From: Dactylosporangium sp040605635
Lineage (GTDB): Bacteria > Actinomycetota > Actinomycetes > Mycobacteriales > Micromonosporaceae
Assembly (NCBI RefSeq): GCF_040605635.1
Contig: NZ_JBEXDG010000011.1
Span: 1-64,000 of the forward strand
Length of the DNA stretch: 64,000 bases
Direction: 5' to 3'
The notes beneath the pieces are model-generated. The model was not told the origin of the DNA and searched no databases. It saw nothing but the letters and a program-made list of their open reading frames with translations. Below are positions 8,129 to 17,462 of this stretch, piece by piece. Positions within the stretch are counted from its first letter, which is position 1. Each line of letters opens with the position of its first letter. Made by a program: the position numbers and the translations under genes.

Positions 8129-11100
8129 GTGAGCGAGTGGGAGCCGGCCACCGAGGCCGAAGGCGCCATGCGTGATGCCCTGCGCGCCAACGATCAGGAG
8201 CAGTATTTCCGCATCCTGGCCCGCGCGGACATCATGCTGCCCATCGCGCCCGAGGGCGTGCAGAACGGCGACTCGGGCTGGGGCACCTGGACGACCGAGG
8301 GCCGCACGCACGTGCTTGCATTCACGTCGCCCGAAGCGCTCCGCGAGTGCCTCGCCGGACATCCCGGCACGCATCGGCGGGTGCCGTTCCGTGACCTGGC
8401 AAGCATCTGGCCCAATGTCGAGTGGTGGCTCGCGGTCAACCCGGGCCTGCCGATCGAAGGCTACCTGCCGTCGTGGTTCGTGACCCAGATCACCCGCGGC
8501 GACGTCCGCCTGCCCGGCCGCACGCTCGGCGCCCGGGCAAGGATCGAGCAGGCGTCCGGTTCGCGTGCCCGCGCGACGGCCCAGGTGCCGGTCCGCGGCG
8601 TGCCCAACCAGCCCGCGCCGACCCCGATCGAGCGCCAGCGGATGAAGGCCGAGTCGGCGCCGACGTCCGCTCCGCCCGTGGCCGGGCCTCCGGATGGTCA
8701 GCAGGGCTTCCCGACGTCCGGCGGGCCTGCGGGGCGTTTGCCTTCCGGGCCGCCGCCGAGGCGTGACGTGCCGCCGCCCGACGTGGCGCCGCCCGGGGCG
8801 TTCCTGCCGACACGGGCGGACCGCCCGATCAACTACGAGCGCACGACCGGCGCGGCCGGCTATGACCGGCCCGCCGACTTCCGCCGTCCTCGTCCGCCGG
8901 TCGCACCGGCCGCCGCCGCACCGCCGGTGCCACCCACGTCCGCGCCGCCGGGGCGCGGGGGGCTGTTCGAAGACTCGGACCGGTCCTCGCTGGACGTGCC
9001 GGGCGAGCGCGAGCTGTTCGGCGACCTGAAGGCCGACGCGCCCGGTCGTTCGCCGGGCTGGTCACCCGGTGCCGACACGCGCCCGTCGCGCCCCGGTGGT
9101 GAGTCTTCCGGCCTGCCGATGCGGCCGACCTCTCCTGCGCCAGGGTCTGCCGGTGGGCCGTCGGGCCTGCCGATGCGTCCCGGTGGCGGCGAGTCCGGCC
9201 TGCCGTCGCGTCCCGGTGGCGGTGATTCGGGTCTGCCGATGCGGCCGACCTCTCCTGCGCCGGGGTATGCCGGTGGGCCGTCGCGCCCCGGTGACGCTGG
9301 TTCGTCAGGGCTGCCGATGCGGCCCACGTCGCCCGCCGGGGGCCCCGGGCTGTCGTCGCGTCCGTCCACGGCGCTCAGCAGCTCATCCGGCCTGCCCGCG
9401 CGGCCGTTGGCGTCGGGCGGCCCCGGTGGCGGCCTGCCGGCCCGTGGCGCCCCTGCCGGCTCCGAAGGCCAGGATCAGGACGACCGCGAGGGCGATCCGC
9501 GTCGGTACTGGCCCCGCCGCGAACCCGCCCGCAGCCTCGGCGAGATCTTCACCGAACATGCCGACCCGGTGATCCCTGCCGCGTGGCAGCCACCCCCTGT
9601 CCTGCCGCTGTCGACCGCCCCGCCGCTGCCGACCCGCCAGCCGGGCGGGCGCTCCGAGACTGAGGCGCCTGCGGCGTTCAGGCCCGGCGACGGCGGCGCA
9701 CTGCCGTCGCGTCCCGGCGCCGATGGCCCGCTGCCGTCGCGCCCTGGTCCCGGCGACGGGCCGGCGCGATCCGGTCCCGGCGACAACGGCTCCCGACCCG
9801 GTGGCCCGGGCGGGTCCGGCGGTCCGGGCGCTCCTGGCGCCTTCGGCGGTCCGGGGGCTTCCGGTCATCCCGGTGCCTTCGGTGGTCCGGGTGCTTTCGG
9901 TGGTCCGGGTGGTCCCGGCACGCCAGGTGGTCCAGGCGATGCCGGTGCATTCGGTGGGCCCGGGGCTCCGGGCGTTCCCGTTTCGGGTCCTCCTGGTGCT
10001 CCCGGCGCGTTGCCGCCGTGGCCCAGTGCCGGTGAGCGGGGCGCTCCCGGTCCGTTGCCGTCGCGGGCGCGGCCGGGCGAAGGTCGTGGTGAAGGGGACG
10101 CCGGTGCGCTGCCGGTGCGGCCCGGGCTGGTCGATCCTGACGCGTTCCGGCCGGGAGAGGGCGGCTCCGCGGCTCGCGAGGGTGGGTTCCTGCAGCCGGG
10201 GTCCGGTGGGTTCGGGTCGGGTCGGGGCACGGCCGAGGAGCCCGCCGCGTTCCATGGTGACGACCCCCGGCAAGGGGGAGCCGGCCCGCGCGCCGGTGAG
10301 CAGGGCGGGTTCCTGTCGAGCCCCACGTCCGGCGAGACCGGGCCGCGAGGTCAGGAGTTGCGGCGCCCGCAGGCAGAGCCGCCGTTGCCGTTCGACCGGC
10401 CGGTGTTCGACCGGCCAGGGTTCAGCCGTCTGGACATCGAGGCGCCCGAGATCGACGAGCCGCCCGCGGCGTCGGTCGACGCGCCCGTCAACGAGCCCAG
10501 GTCCCTGTTCGGCCCGATCAAGGGGCGGGCGAAGGCGGCCGGGTTCGGGCGGACCTCCGACCCGGACGATCACCCGTTCTTCTCCGACTCCGAGCCGTCC
10601 GAGTTCGACGGGCCGGGCCGGTCGTTCGGGCCGCCGGACCGGGACCAGGCTCCCCGTGAGCAGGCGCCCTGGGGTCCGGACGCCTTCGAGCAGCCCGGCC
10701 GCGACCAGATCGCCCGCGACATCGCCGCCCAGCAAGCCGCCAGAGAGGCCCGCGAGCTGGTGGCGCAGGAAGCCCGCGAGCAGGCCGCATATGAGGCCCG
10801 CGAGCTGGCCGCGCAGGAAGCCCGTGAGCTGGCGGCGCGGGAAGCCCGTGAACTGGCCGCGCAGGAGGCCCTCCAGCAGGCTGCCCGGGAGCAGGCCGCC
10901 CGAGTGGCCCGCGAACAGGCCGAGCGGGAGCAGGCCGAGCGGGAGCAAGAAGCGCGCGACCAGGAAGCCCGGGAGCAGGCCGCCCGCGAGCAGGCCGCCC
11001 GCGAGCAGGCCGCCCGCGACGAGGCCCGCCGCCTCGCCGAGCAGGAGGCGGCCCGCGAGCTCGCCGCCCGCGAGGCGGCCAGGGAAGCCGAGCGCGAGGC

Positions 11101-12703
11101 GGCCAGGGAAGCCGAGCGCGAAGCCGCCCGCGAGCTTGCCACGCAGGAGGCCGCGCGGGAGCTCGTCGCCCAGCAGGCCCGTGACCTCGCGGCGCAGGAA
11201 GCCGCCCGCGAAAGGGCGGACCAGGAAGCACGCAACGAGGCCGCGTATGAGCCCTGGCGCCCGTCCGAAGCCTCGATGGGTCTCGATCTCGCGGCCGAGC
11301 TGAGGGCGATCGAGGAGCGCGCCGCCCAGGCCAGGGCCGCCGAGGAGGAGGCCGCCCGCGAGCTGGCCGAGCAGCTGCGCGCCATCGAGGAGCGCGTCGC
11401 CCGGTCCAGCGCGGGCCAGGACACCCGGCTGCGCGGCGAGGACGAGCGGCAGGCGCGGGAAGACCACACGACCCACGGCGACAGCGGGTCGCCCCAGGCC
11501 ATCGACCGGCTGAACGAAGAGCGCACCGTGCCGGTGTCGTTCTTCGCGGGCGGGGAAGGCGCTGACGGTACACCTGCCGCAAACGCAACAGGAGCGGCGC
11601 CGTCGAGCGAGGTCAGGTCCTTCTTCGAGACGGTCTACGAGCCCGAGGTCGTCGACGAGCCGCCGGCACGCATGCACGACGCCGAGGTTGACGTCGAGGT
11701 CGTGCAGGCGCCCGCCGCGACGGTCCCGGTGAAGTCGGCCGCGGCGCAGGCGAGGGACTTCCAACCGGCGAACACCGTGGAGCAGGACCTGTTCGAGGCG
11801 GTCCAGGCCAACAGCACCGACCGCTTCCTGTCGACGCTGCTGCTGGCCAAGATCCTCGTGCCGGGCTGGTCCGGGGACGGCCTGATCGACCCGGCGACGT
11901 GGCGGACCGAGCACATGAACGGCCTGCCGCACCTGGTCGTCTTCACGTCCGCGGAGCGGATGGCGGACCGGCTCGGCGGCGACGCGCAGGGCAGCTGGAT
12001 CAAGTTCACCCGGCTGATCCGGAACTGGCCGCCCGGCGACCAGCTGGCGTTCGCGGTCAACCCGGACTCGCCGGTCGGCGCGGTGCTGCCCGGCACGGAG
12101 GTCGTGCAGCTCGCGACGTGGGCCGCCGAGCTGGGTCTGGGCGTCGACGAGCCCGAGCCGCCGCAGCAGCAGAAGACGGCGCAGCAGCCGCGGCCGGCGT
12201 TCGAGCCGCCGGTGTCCAGCGGGCCGTTGCTGATGCAGAAGCCCATTTCGCCGGAGCAGTTGTCGTACTACCTGGAGCGCGGCTACGACCGGGTGTCAGG
12301 CTTCGTGCACCGGGCCGGCGAGGTGGCCCACCTGCAGACGCCTGAGCAGCTGTATCAGGCGCTGGGTCTGGGCTACGCGGGTTCGTCGTTCAAGCCGGAC
12401 GCCGAGGAGGCGTACGTGCTGCGCTGGAAGGCGTACCGCGGCGACCTTTACCGGATTCCGTACGGCGGCTCGCACGAGGCCGGCATGCGGGCGATGGAGG
12501 GCTGGGTCATCGAGCGCTCGCCGTTCCGTGGCAACGGGTTCGCGCCGAGTGAGACCGGTGACGTGATCGCCGAGTTCAAGGTGGACAGTGCGCGGCTGCC
12601 GCATCACGCGGAGCTGTGGCGTCTGCGCCGTGACGGCACACAGGAGCTGATCGCCAGGCTCGACGCGGACGGCCCGGCGTGGCGGAAGGGCCAAGAGCAG
12701 TGA
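8129..12703 (+). CDS. giant SseB-domain protein with collagen-like and coiled-coil regions
   Basis: 1524 residues from GTG 8129 (RBS GAGGGGGTGG). Layout: an SseB-like N-terminal domain (about 5-135, with LPGRT just after it); a Pro/Gly/Arg disordered region (180-840) containing SGLPMRPTSPAPG repeats near 325-410 and a collagen-like GGPGAFGGPG tract near 550-640; a very long Ala/Arg/Glu/Gln segment predicted as coiled coil (850-1095, units such as AREQAAREQ); a second SseB-like domain (about 1215-1330); and a distinct 150-residue C-terminal domain starting PISPEQLSYYLERGYDRV. No signal peptide or membrane helix. SseB domains have no settled biochemical role. It sits between mycP and a 4-bp-overlapping small gene, which suggests a type VII-linked function; a secreted effector is one possibility, a cytoplasmic scaffold another. 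Confidence 0.85.
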   Translation: MSEWEPATEAEGAMRDALRANDQEQYFRILARADIMLPIAPEGVQNGDSGWGTWTTEGRTHVLAFTSPEALRECLAGHPGTHRRVPFRDLASIWPNVEWWLAVNPGLPIEGYLPSWFVTQITRGDVRLPGRTLGARARIEQASGSRARATAQVPVRGVPNQPAPTPIERQRMKAESAPTSAPPVAGPPDGQQGFPTSGGPAGRLPSGPPPRRDVPPPDVAPPGAFLPTRADRPINYERTTGAAGYDRPADFRRPRPPVAPAAAAPPVPPTSAPPGRGGLFEDSDRSSLDVPGERELFGDLKADAPGRSPGWSPGADTRPSRPGGESSGLPMRPTSPAPGSAGGPSGLPMRPGGGESGLPSRPGGGDSGLPMRPTSPAPGYAGGPSRPGDAGSSGLPMRPTSPAGGPGLSSRPSTALSSSSGLPARPLASGGPGGGLPARGAPAGSEGQDQDDREGDPRRYWPRREPARSLGEIFTEHADPVIPAAWQPPPVLPLSTAPPLPTRQPGGRSETEAPAAFRPGDGGALPSRPGADGPLPSRPGPGDGPARSGPGDNGSRPGGPGGSGGPGAPGAFGGPGASGHPGAFGGPGAFGGPGGPGTPGGPGDAGAFGGPGAPGVPVSGPPGAPGALPPWPSAGERGAPGPLPSRARPGEGRGEGDAGALPVRPGLVDPDAFRPGEGGSAAREGGFLQPGSGGFGSGRGTAEEPAAFHGDDPRQGGAGPRAGEQGGFLSSPTSGETGPRGQELRRPQAEPPLPFDRPVFDRPGFSRLDIEAPEIDEPPAASVDAPVNEPRSLFGPIKGRAKAAGFGRTSDPDDHPFFSDSEPSEFDGPGRSFGPPDRDQAPREQAPWGPDAFEQPGRDQIARDIAAQQAAREARELVAQEAREQAAYEARELAAQEARELAAREARELAAQEALQQAAREQAARVAREQAEREQAEREQEARDQEAREQAAREQAAREQAARDEARRLAEQEAARELAAREAAREAEREAAREAEREAARELATQEAARELVAQQARDLAAQEAARERADQEARNEAAYEPWRPSEASMGLDLAAELRAIEERAAQARAAEEEAARELAEQLRAIEERVARSSAGQDTRLRGEDERQAREDHTTHGDSGSPQAIDRLNEERTVPVSFFAGGEGADGTPAANATGAAPSSEVRSFFETVYEPEVVDEPPARMHDAEVDVEVVQAPAATVPVKSAAAQARDFQPANTVEQDLFEAVQANSTDRFLSTLLLAKILVPGWSGDGLIDPATWRTEHMNGLPHLVVFTSAERMADRLGGDAQGSWIKFTRLIRNWPPGDQLAFAVNPDSPVGAVLPGTEVVQLATWAAELGLGVDEPEPPQQQKTAQQPRPAFEPPVSSGPLLMQKPISPEQLSYYLERGYDRVSGFVHRAGEVAHLQTPEQLYQALGLGYAGSSFKPDAEEAYVLRWKAYRGDLYRIPYGGSHEAGMRAMEGWVIERSPFRGNGFAPSETGDVIAEFKVDSARLPHHAELWRLRRDGTQELIARLDADGPAWRKGQEQ

Positions 12704-13062
12704 TCCGCGACGGCTACGCCGCCCGTTGGCAGGGTGCGGAATACGAGGCGAGCCCCGACGGCGACAGCGTCCGCCTGTACCGGCCGGATCCGAGCGACGG
12801 CTTCGAGGAGGTCCGGCCCGGCCGGTTCCGCCGCTTGGTGCCGCTCGGCGAGGTGGAATTCGCGTATGTCCGCACGACGTGCTTCTGGCGCGACGAGCCG
12901 TTCATCGTCCTCGGCGAGCACGACGGATGGCTGCGCGTCGAATACACCGGCGGCAAGGCGACCGTCGCGGCCGAGCTCGGCCTCGAGGAGTTCGACTACG
13001 GTGTCTACCAGGGCTGGGCCCCTCGCGCCGATGTCAGTGAACTCCGGGAATATCGGGTCTAG
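12700..13062 (+). CDS. hypothetical protein overlapping the giant SseB gene
   Basis: A 120-residue soluble protein (starts VIRDGYAARWQG), acidic and aromatic-rich with WRDEPFIVLGEHDGWLRVEY in the middle. GTG 12700 overlaps the upstream TGA by 4 bp, indicating translational coupling. No catalytic motif seen. Small proteins of this type coupled to the 3' end of a large modular protein often act as cognate partners or immunity proteins, but no such function is shown here. The stop overlaps the opposing hydrolase gene by 4 bp. Confidence 0.75.
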   Translation: MIRDGYAARWQGAEYEASPDGDSVRLYRPDPSDGFEEVRPGRFRRLVPLGEVEFAYVRTTCFWRDEPFIVLGEHDGWLRVEYTGGKATVAAELGLEEFDYGVYQGWAPRADVSELREYRV

Positions 13063-13982
13063 CCCGATTTGATCCAACGCAGGATCTCCCCGGTGATCAG
13101 CTCAGGCTGCTCGACATGAGGGAAGTGCCCGACATCGGGTAGCAGGCGCCACTCGTACTCGGCCTGGGCGTAGCGACCCGAACCCTGCGCGGTCCGCGGC
13201 AGCACGGCCGTGTCCACGGCGCCGTGCAACTGCAGTACCGGCGCGGTGATCGGCTTCTGGAGCTGCTTGACGAAGCGGTACCCCTGCAGCCGCAACGCCG
13301 ATCGCGCCGCCCACCGATAGGTCTCCAGCGCGCAGAACGCGGCCTGCGGGATGCGCATCGCCTCCCGGCAGCAGCGCTCGTAGTCGCGGTATTCGTCGGT
13401 GCCGACCCACGCCGGCCCGCCCCACATCGCCAGGTATTCGCCGACCAGTGCGGCGTTGTTCCTGGTCAGGACGTGCTCGAAGCGTGGCAGCTGAAACTTC
13501 AGCACGGGCCGGGCGGCGGCGAGCTGCCCGCGCGGGTCGGCGGCGAGCGCCGCGCGCAGCCGCAGCGGGTGCGCCGCGCCGAGGACGACCAGGCGCCGGA
13601 CCTGCTTCGGGTGGAAGGCGGCGGTCGCCCAGCCGATCATGCCGCCGTACCCGTCGCCGACGAGATGCGCGGAGCGTTCGCCGAGGGCGCGGATCAGGCC
13701 GGCGACGTCACCCGCCATCGTGTACCCGTCGTAACCGCGTGGTGGCTTGTCGCTTGCCCCGTAGCCGCGCAGGTCGACGGCCACGGCCCGGAAGCCGGCG
13801 TCGGCGATCGCGGTGAGCTGGTTGTGCCACGCATACCAGAACTCGGGAAAGCCGTGCAGAAACAGCACCAGCGGGCCGGTGCCTGCCTCCACGACGTGGA
13901 ACCTGGTGCCGTTGGCGCTGACGAAGCGGTGTGACCACGGCCCGTCGATCATGACGCACGTGTCGTCAACCGAGGGGTTCAT
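13059..13982 (-). CDS. alpha/beta hydrolase, EphE-like, with altered nucleophile elbow
   Basis: 307 residues with the epoxide-hydrolase-like alpha/beta fold: oxyanion HGFPEFWYAW (43-52), RGYGASDKP (72-80) and a C-terminal DVGHFPH catalytic-His region. The elbow reads VGDGYGG (108-114). In active epoxide hydrolases the pattern is G-x-D-x-G-G, so the nucleophile position (111) is Gly and the only nearby acid, Asp110, is one residue early. I recall mycobacterial EphE as similarly unconventional. It may therefore be a non-canonical or inactive hydrolase. ATG at 13982; divergent from the C45 hydrolase gene. Confidence 0.85.
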   Translation of the reverse strand: MNPSVDDTCVMIDGPWSHRFVSANGTRFHVVEAGTGPLVLFLHGFPEFWYAWHNQLTAIADAGFRAVAVDLRGYGASDKPPRGYDGYTMAGDVAGLIRALGERSAHLVGDGYGGMIGWATAAFHPKQVRRLVVLGAAHPLRLRAALAADPRGQLAAARPVLKFQLPRFEHVLTRNNAALVGEYLAMWGGPAWVGTDEYRDYERCCREAMRIPQAAFCALETYRWAARSALRLQGYRFVKQLQKPITAPVLQLHGAVDTAVLPRTAQGSGRYAQAEYEWRLLPDVGHFPHVEQPELITGEILRWIKSG

Positions 13983-14085
13983 ATTGCTCAGCGTAGGGCC
14001 CCGGGCCTGGATCCCTGCCAGGCGACCGGCTGTGATCCGCTGTGATTCTCACGGCCGAGGGTTCTGTGCAGGGGGAGGTCACGCT

Positions 14086-14091
14086 TAGCGT
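14086..14091 (+). promoter_or_regulatory. -10 element of a leaderless C45 hydrolase transcript
   Basis: TAGCGT ends 7 nt before ATG 14099, so transcription should begin at or next to the start codon. There is no Shine-Dalgarno at normal distance. This supports the 14099 start. Confidence 0.4.
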
Positions 14092-14098
14092 TCATGCC

Positions 14099-15196
14099 AT
14101 GAGCCTGCCGTTGCCGCTGGTCGAAGTCTCGGGCACACCCGGTGAGTGCGGCGTCGCTTATGGTGCTGCCGCCCGCTCGTCGATCGCCGCGAACACCGCC
14201 AACTACCTGGAGCGCTTCGCGGCGACCGGCCTCGACCGTCCGGCCGTCCGGCGCGCCGGCAGCCGCTTCCGCGCCGCGTCCCGGCAGCACGCACCCCGCG
14301 TGGCCGACATGCTCGACGGTGTCGCCGAGGGTGCTGGTGTACCGGTGGACGAGATCTACGCCCTCAACGCGCGGACCGAGCTGCTCTATGGCTCCTCGTC
14401 CTCGTCTTCGTCGGAATGCACATCGATCGGCGTTCTGGACTCGCGGAGCGCCTCCGGTCACACCCTCCTTGCCCAGAACTGGGACTGGCATCCGGCGCAG
14501 CGCCCGTACACGCTGCTGCTGGCCACCCGGGACGAGCAGGGATCGACGGTGCTCACGCTGACCGAGGCCGGCATGCTGGCCAAGGCCGGGTTCAACGACG
14601 CCGGGCTGGGCGTGTGCGTCAACATGCTCACCAGCGACCGCGACGGCCGGCCGGGCGGGGTGCCGTATCACGTCCTGCTGCGCATGGTGCTGGAGCAGCG
14701 CGTGCTCGGCTCGGCACTACGGGTCGCGTGCTCCACGCCGCGCAGCGCGAGCATCAACCTGCTGCTCGGTCAGGCGTTTTCCGCAGGTGTGCCGGGTGAG
14801 GCCATCGACCTGGAGGTATCGCCCGTCGATGTCGGTCTGCTGCACCCGGTCGACGGGGTGATCACCCATGCCAACCACTTCGAGGCGCTGTCGACGGCGC
14901 GCGACACGCTGCGGGACTTCGGCGGCTCGTCGCTTTTCCGCAGCGCCCGGGCGCGCCGCCTGCTGGGCTCCGGCCCGCTCGCCGAGAAGGACCTCCAGGC
15001 GGTCCTCGCGGACCACGGCGGCCACCCGCAGTCCATCTGCCGGCACGACGTCGACGCGCTGAGCGAGGAGGACCGGTCCGAGTCGCTCTATGCCGTGATC
15101 ATCGACCTCGACGAGCGCCGGATGTCCATCGCCGCAGGCCCGCCGTGCCACGCCGATACGTATCGCGAGGTCCGACTAACCGGACTTTTCGCCTGA
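14099..15196 (+). CDS. C45-family autoproteolytic acyltransferase/hydrolase
   Basis: 365 residues from ATG 14099. An N-terminal region with GTPGECGVAYGAAAR and YLERFA precedes the Ser-rich stretch that ends in SECTSIG, where Cys (about residue 106) is the expected Ntn-type nucleophile exposed by self-cleavage. Downstream LLAQNWDWHP and AGFNDAGLGVCVN match the acyl-CoA:6-aminopenicillanate acyltransferase/C45 peptidase family, which hydrolyses or transfers acyl groups on amides. The natural substrate cannot be told from sequence. The run of seven Ser codons just before the nucleophile is unusual. Monocistronic, between the EphE-like gene and the DUF1800 operon. Confidence 0.85.
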   Translation: MSLPLPLVEVSGTPGECGVAYGAAARSSIAANTANYLERFAATGLDRPAVRRAGSRFRAASRQHAPRVADMLDGVAEGAGVPVDEIYALNARTELLYGSSSSSSSECTSIGVLDSRSASGHTLLAQNWDWHPAQRPYTLLLATRDEQGSTVLTLTEAGMLAKAGFNDAGLGVCVNMLTSDRDGRPGGVPYHVLLRMVLEQRVLGSALRVACSTPRSASINLLLGQAFSAGVPGEAIDLEVSPVDVGLLHPVDGVITHANHFEALSTARDTLRDFGGSSLFRSARARRLLGSGPLAEKDLQAVLADHGGHPQSICRHDVDALSEEDRSESLYAVIIDLDERRMSIAAGPPCHADTYREVRLTGLFA

Positions 15197-15459
15197 TCGT
15201 TGTGATGCAGGACCACCTTAAATGTATCTGTGCTGATCTCGCCCCCACGGGGCCTCTTCATGCGTGTTGCGGCGACTGTTTCCGCAGCTCAGCACGGTTA
15301 ATCGCGCATCGCTGCCGATGATCTCCACGTACGGGTGCCCCGAGGCTCCTTAAGTCCTGGTCAGAGCGCTTCATGCGCCGCTTGTCCCTGCTCCTGGCAC
15401 CCACTAACTTCCCGATCGACGCACGTGAGCCCCCACATCGTCGGAATCGGGATTTGTAG

Positions 15460-17448
15460 ATGAACGAGCGAGACGTGCCGAGACGGCGCCCGGGACAGGG
15501 CCCTGACGGTAACTATGACCCGTACGCCGACTCGTACTACGAGTCCGGTTACGAGGACCAGCCCGGCCGGCGCCCGCAGGGCCCCCGCGCCATGCCCGCC
15601 GACCGTGGCGGCTCCGGCCCGCACTTCTACGACCCGAGCACCGCCGCCCGCAACCACGGCGGTGCCGGCCTGCCCGACATCGAGGACGAAGACTTCGATG
15701 ATGAGGAGCCGTCGAACTGGCGCCGCCGCACGGCGATGATCGCCATCGGCGGTGGCGCGGCCGCCCTCATCGGTGGTGGCGCCTACGCCGTCACCCAGTT
15801 CTTCGGCGAGGGCACCGAACCGTCGAACGCGGCCGCCGAGACGCCCGTCGACACCGCGGCTCCCGCGTACGTCGACCAGAACCAGAGCCTGATGAACGGC
15901 CAGGCCGGTCTCGGCATCCGCAAGAACACGCCGACGACGGGCAACTCCTTCGGCACGCCGGCCGACGCGGCCAAGAACGCGAAGGTCACCGCGAAGACCG
16001 TGCTGCCGACCAAGGACCCGGTCCGGCACCTCGCGAGCCGCCTCACCTTCGGGCCGAACACCAAGACGATCGCCGACATCAACAAGCTCGGCATCAACGG
16101 CTGGATCGCCAAGCAGCTCAAGCCCGAGACGATCCCGCTGACCCGCGGCGAGCAGAAGGCCGACGCCGAGCTCGTCACCTGGGCCATGACGTACGAGCAG
16201 CTCAAGGCGCAGCGCGAGGACCTGGACAAGAAGGGCATCCAGGCGGACGAGCAGAACGTCCGGTACGCGATCGCCAAGCAGCTCTTCTCCGACCGCCAGC
16301 TCTTCGAGATGATGGTCGACTTCTTCGGCGACTACTTCCACGTCGCGGCCTTCCACGAGGGCAACGAGCTGACCCGCGCCTCGTTCGAGCGCGACGTCAT
16401 CCGTAAGCACGCCCTGGGCAACTACGTGGACATGTTCGTCGCCGGAAACAAGCACGCGGCGCTGATGAAGTACCTCGACCAGGACGAGTCCTCGAAGGAC
16501 CAGATCAACGAGAACCTGGCCCGCGAGAACCTCGAGCTCTACACGGTCGGTGCCTTCAACGGGTACACCGAGACCGACGTCCGGCAGGCGGCCATGCTGC
16601 AGACCGGCCGCAGCGTCCGCGACAACCAGTACGTGTACCGCCCGGAGCAGCACTACGTCGGCCCCGTCAAGATCATGGGCTTCTCGCACGCGAACCCGAC
16701 CGCCGAGGGTGGCGAGGCCGTCCAGGAGGCGTACTTCCGCTACCTGGCGCTGCACCCGAACACGGCGCGGTACATGGCGCAGAACCTCGCGACCCGCTTC
16801 GTCTCCGACGTACCGCCGAAGACGCTGGTCGACGCGATGGCCAAGACGTACCTGGAAAAGAAGAGCAACATCCCGGCCGTGCTCATGACCATGCTGAGCC
16901 GCACCGAGTTCTGGGAGTCCGTCGGCCAGAAGGTGCGCCGTCCCGGCGAGTACCTGACCGCGACCTACCGCGCGCTGGAGATCGGTGCCGAGGCCCCGGC
17001 CGGCTTCACCTCGAACAACACGAACCTCAGCCCGATGGTGCAGGGGCTCGGCGACATCAAGCGCAAGCTCGAGGAGTACGGCCACGCCCCGATGGAGCTG
17101 CCGACCCCCAACGGCTACCCCGACGTCTACGTCGCGTGGACCTCCGCCGGCACCATGGTCAACCAGTGGAACGACGCGTACACCGCCGTCACCGGCGGCC
17201 GTCGCCAGTTCACCTGGCAGAAGCCCGAGGCGATCATCGCCGGCCCGCCGGCGACCGCGGGCGCATACCTCGACGCGCTGACCAAGAAGCTGATCAACGT
17301 CACGCTCGACAACGACCGCCGCCTGGCGATCCTGCACATCGTCGCCCCGACGATGACGGCCGCCACGCCGGTCGACGCGACCTTCAACGGCGCGATCGCG
17401 TCCGTGATCCGGGCCGTCTTCGCCACTCCCCACCACCACCTTCGGTAA
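15460..17448 (+). CDS. DUF1800-family protein
   Basis: 662 residues: a disordered, acidic/Pro-rich cytoplasmic N-terminus (1-85), one membrane helix (about 92-112, Gly/Ala-rich), then a DUF1800 domain beginning VRHLASRLTFGPN near residue 190, with RENLELYTVGAFNGYTETDV and later FFGDYFHV. DUF1800 proteins are typically encoded just upstream of DUF1501 proteins, as here (14-bp gap), and are thought to act together at the cell surface; their chemistry is unknown. Codon choice is strongly C-ending, suggesting good expression. The N-terminal anchor replaces a cleavable signal, so the domain probably sits outside the membrane. Confidence 0.88.
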   Translation: MNERDVPRRRPGQGPDGNYDPYADSYYESGYEDQPGRRPQGPRAMPADRGGSGPHFYDPSTAARNHGGAGLPDIEDEDFDDEEPSNWRRRTAMIAIGGGAAALIGGGAYAVTQFFGEGTEPSNAAAETPVDTAAPAYVDQNQSLMNGQAGLGIRKNTPTTGNSFGTPADAAKNAKVTAKTVLPTKDPVRHLASRLTFGPNTKTIADINKLGINGWIAKQLKPETIPLTRGEQKADAELVTWAMTYEQLKAQREDLDKKGIQADEQNVRYAIAKQLFSDRQLFEMMVDFFGDYFHVAAFHEGNELTRASFERDVIRKHALGNYVDMFVAGNKHAALMKYLDQDESSKDQINENLARENLELYTVGAFNGYTETDVRQAAMLQTGRSVRDNQYVYRPEQHYVGPVKIMGFSHANPTAEGGEAVQEAYFRYLALHPNTARYMAQNLATRFVSDVPPKTLVDAMAKTYLEKKSNIPAVLMTMLSRTEFWESVGQKVRRPGEYLTATYRALEIGAEAPAGFTSNNTNLSPMVQGLGDIKRKLEEYGHAPMELPTPNGYPDVYVAWTSAGTMVNQWNDAYTAVTGGRRQFTWQKPEAIIAGPPATAGAYLDALTKKLINVTLDNDRRLAILHIVAPTMTAATPVDATFNGAIASVIRAVFATPHHHLR

Positions 17449-17462
17449 GTCGAGGCATACCA

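Noticed and set aside
9383..11932. An 849-codon open frame antisense to the giant SseB gene
   Set aside because: Mirrors the repeats of the sense coding region; no start/RBS or domain evidence.
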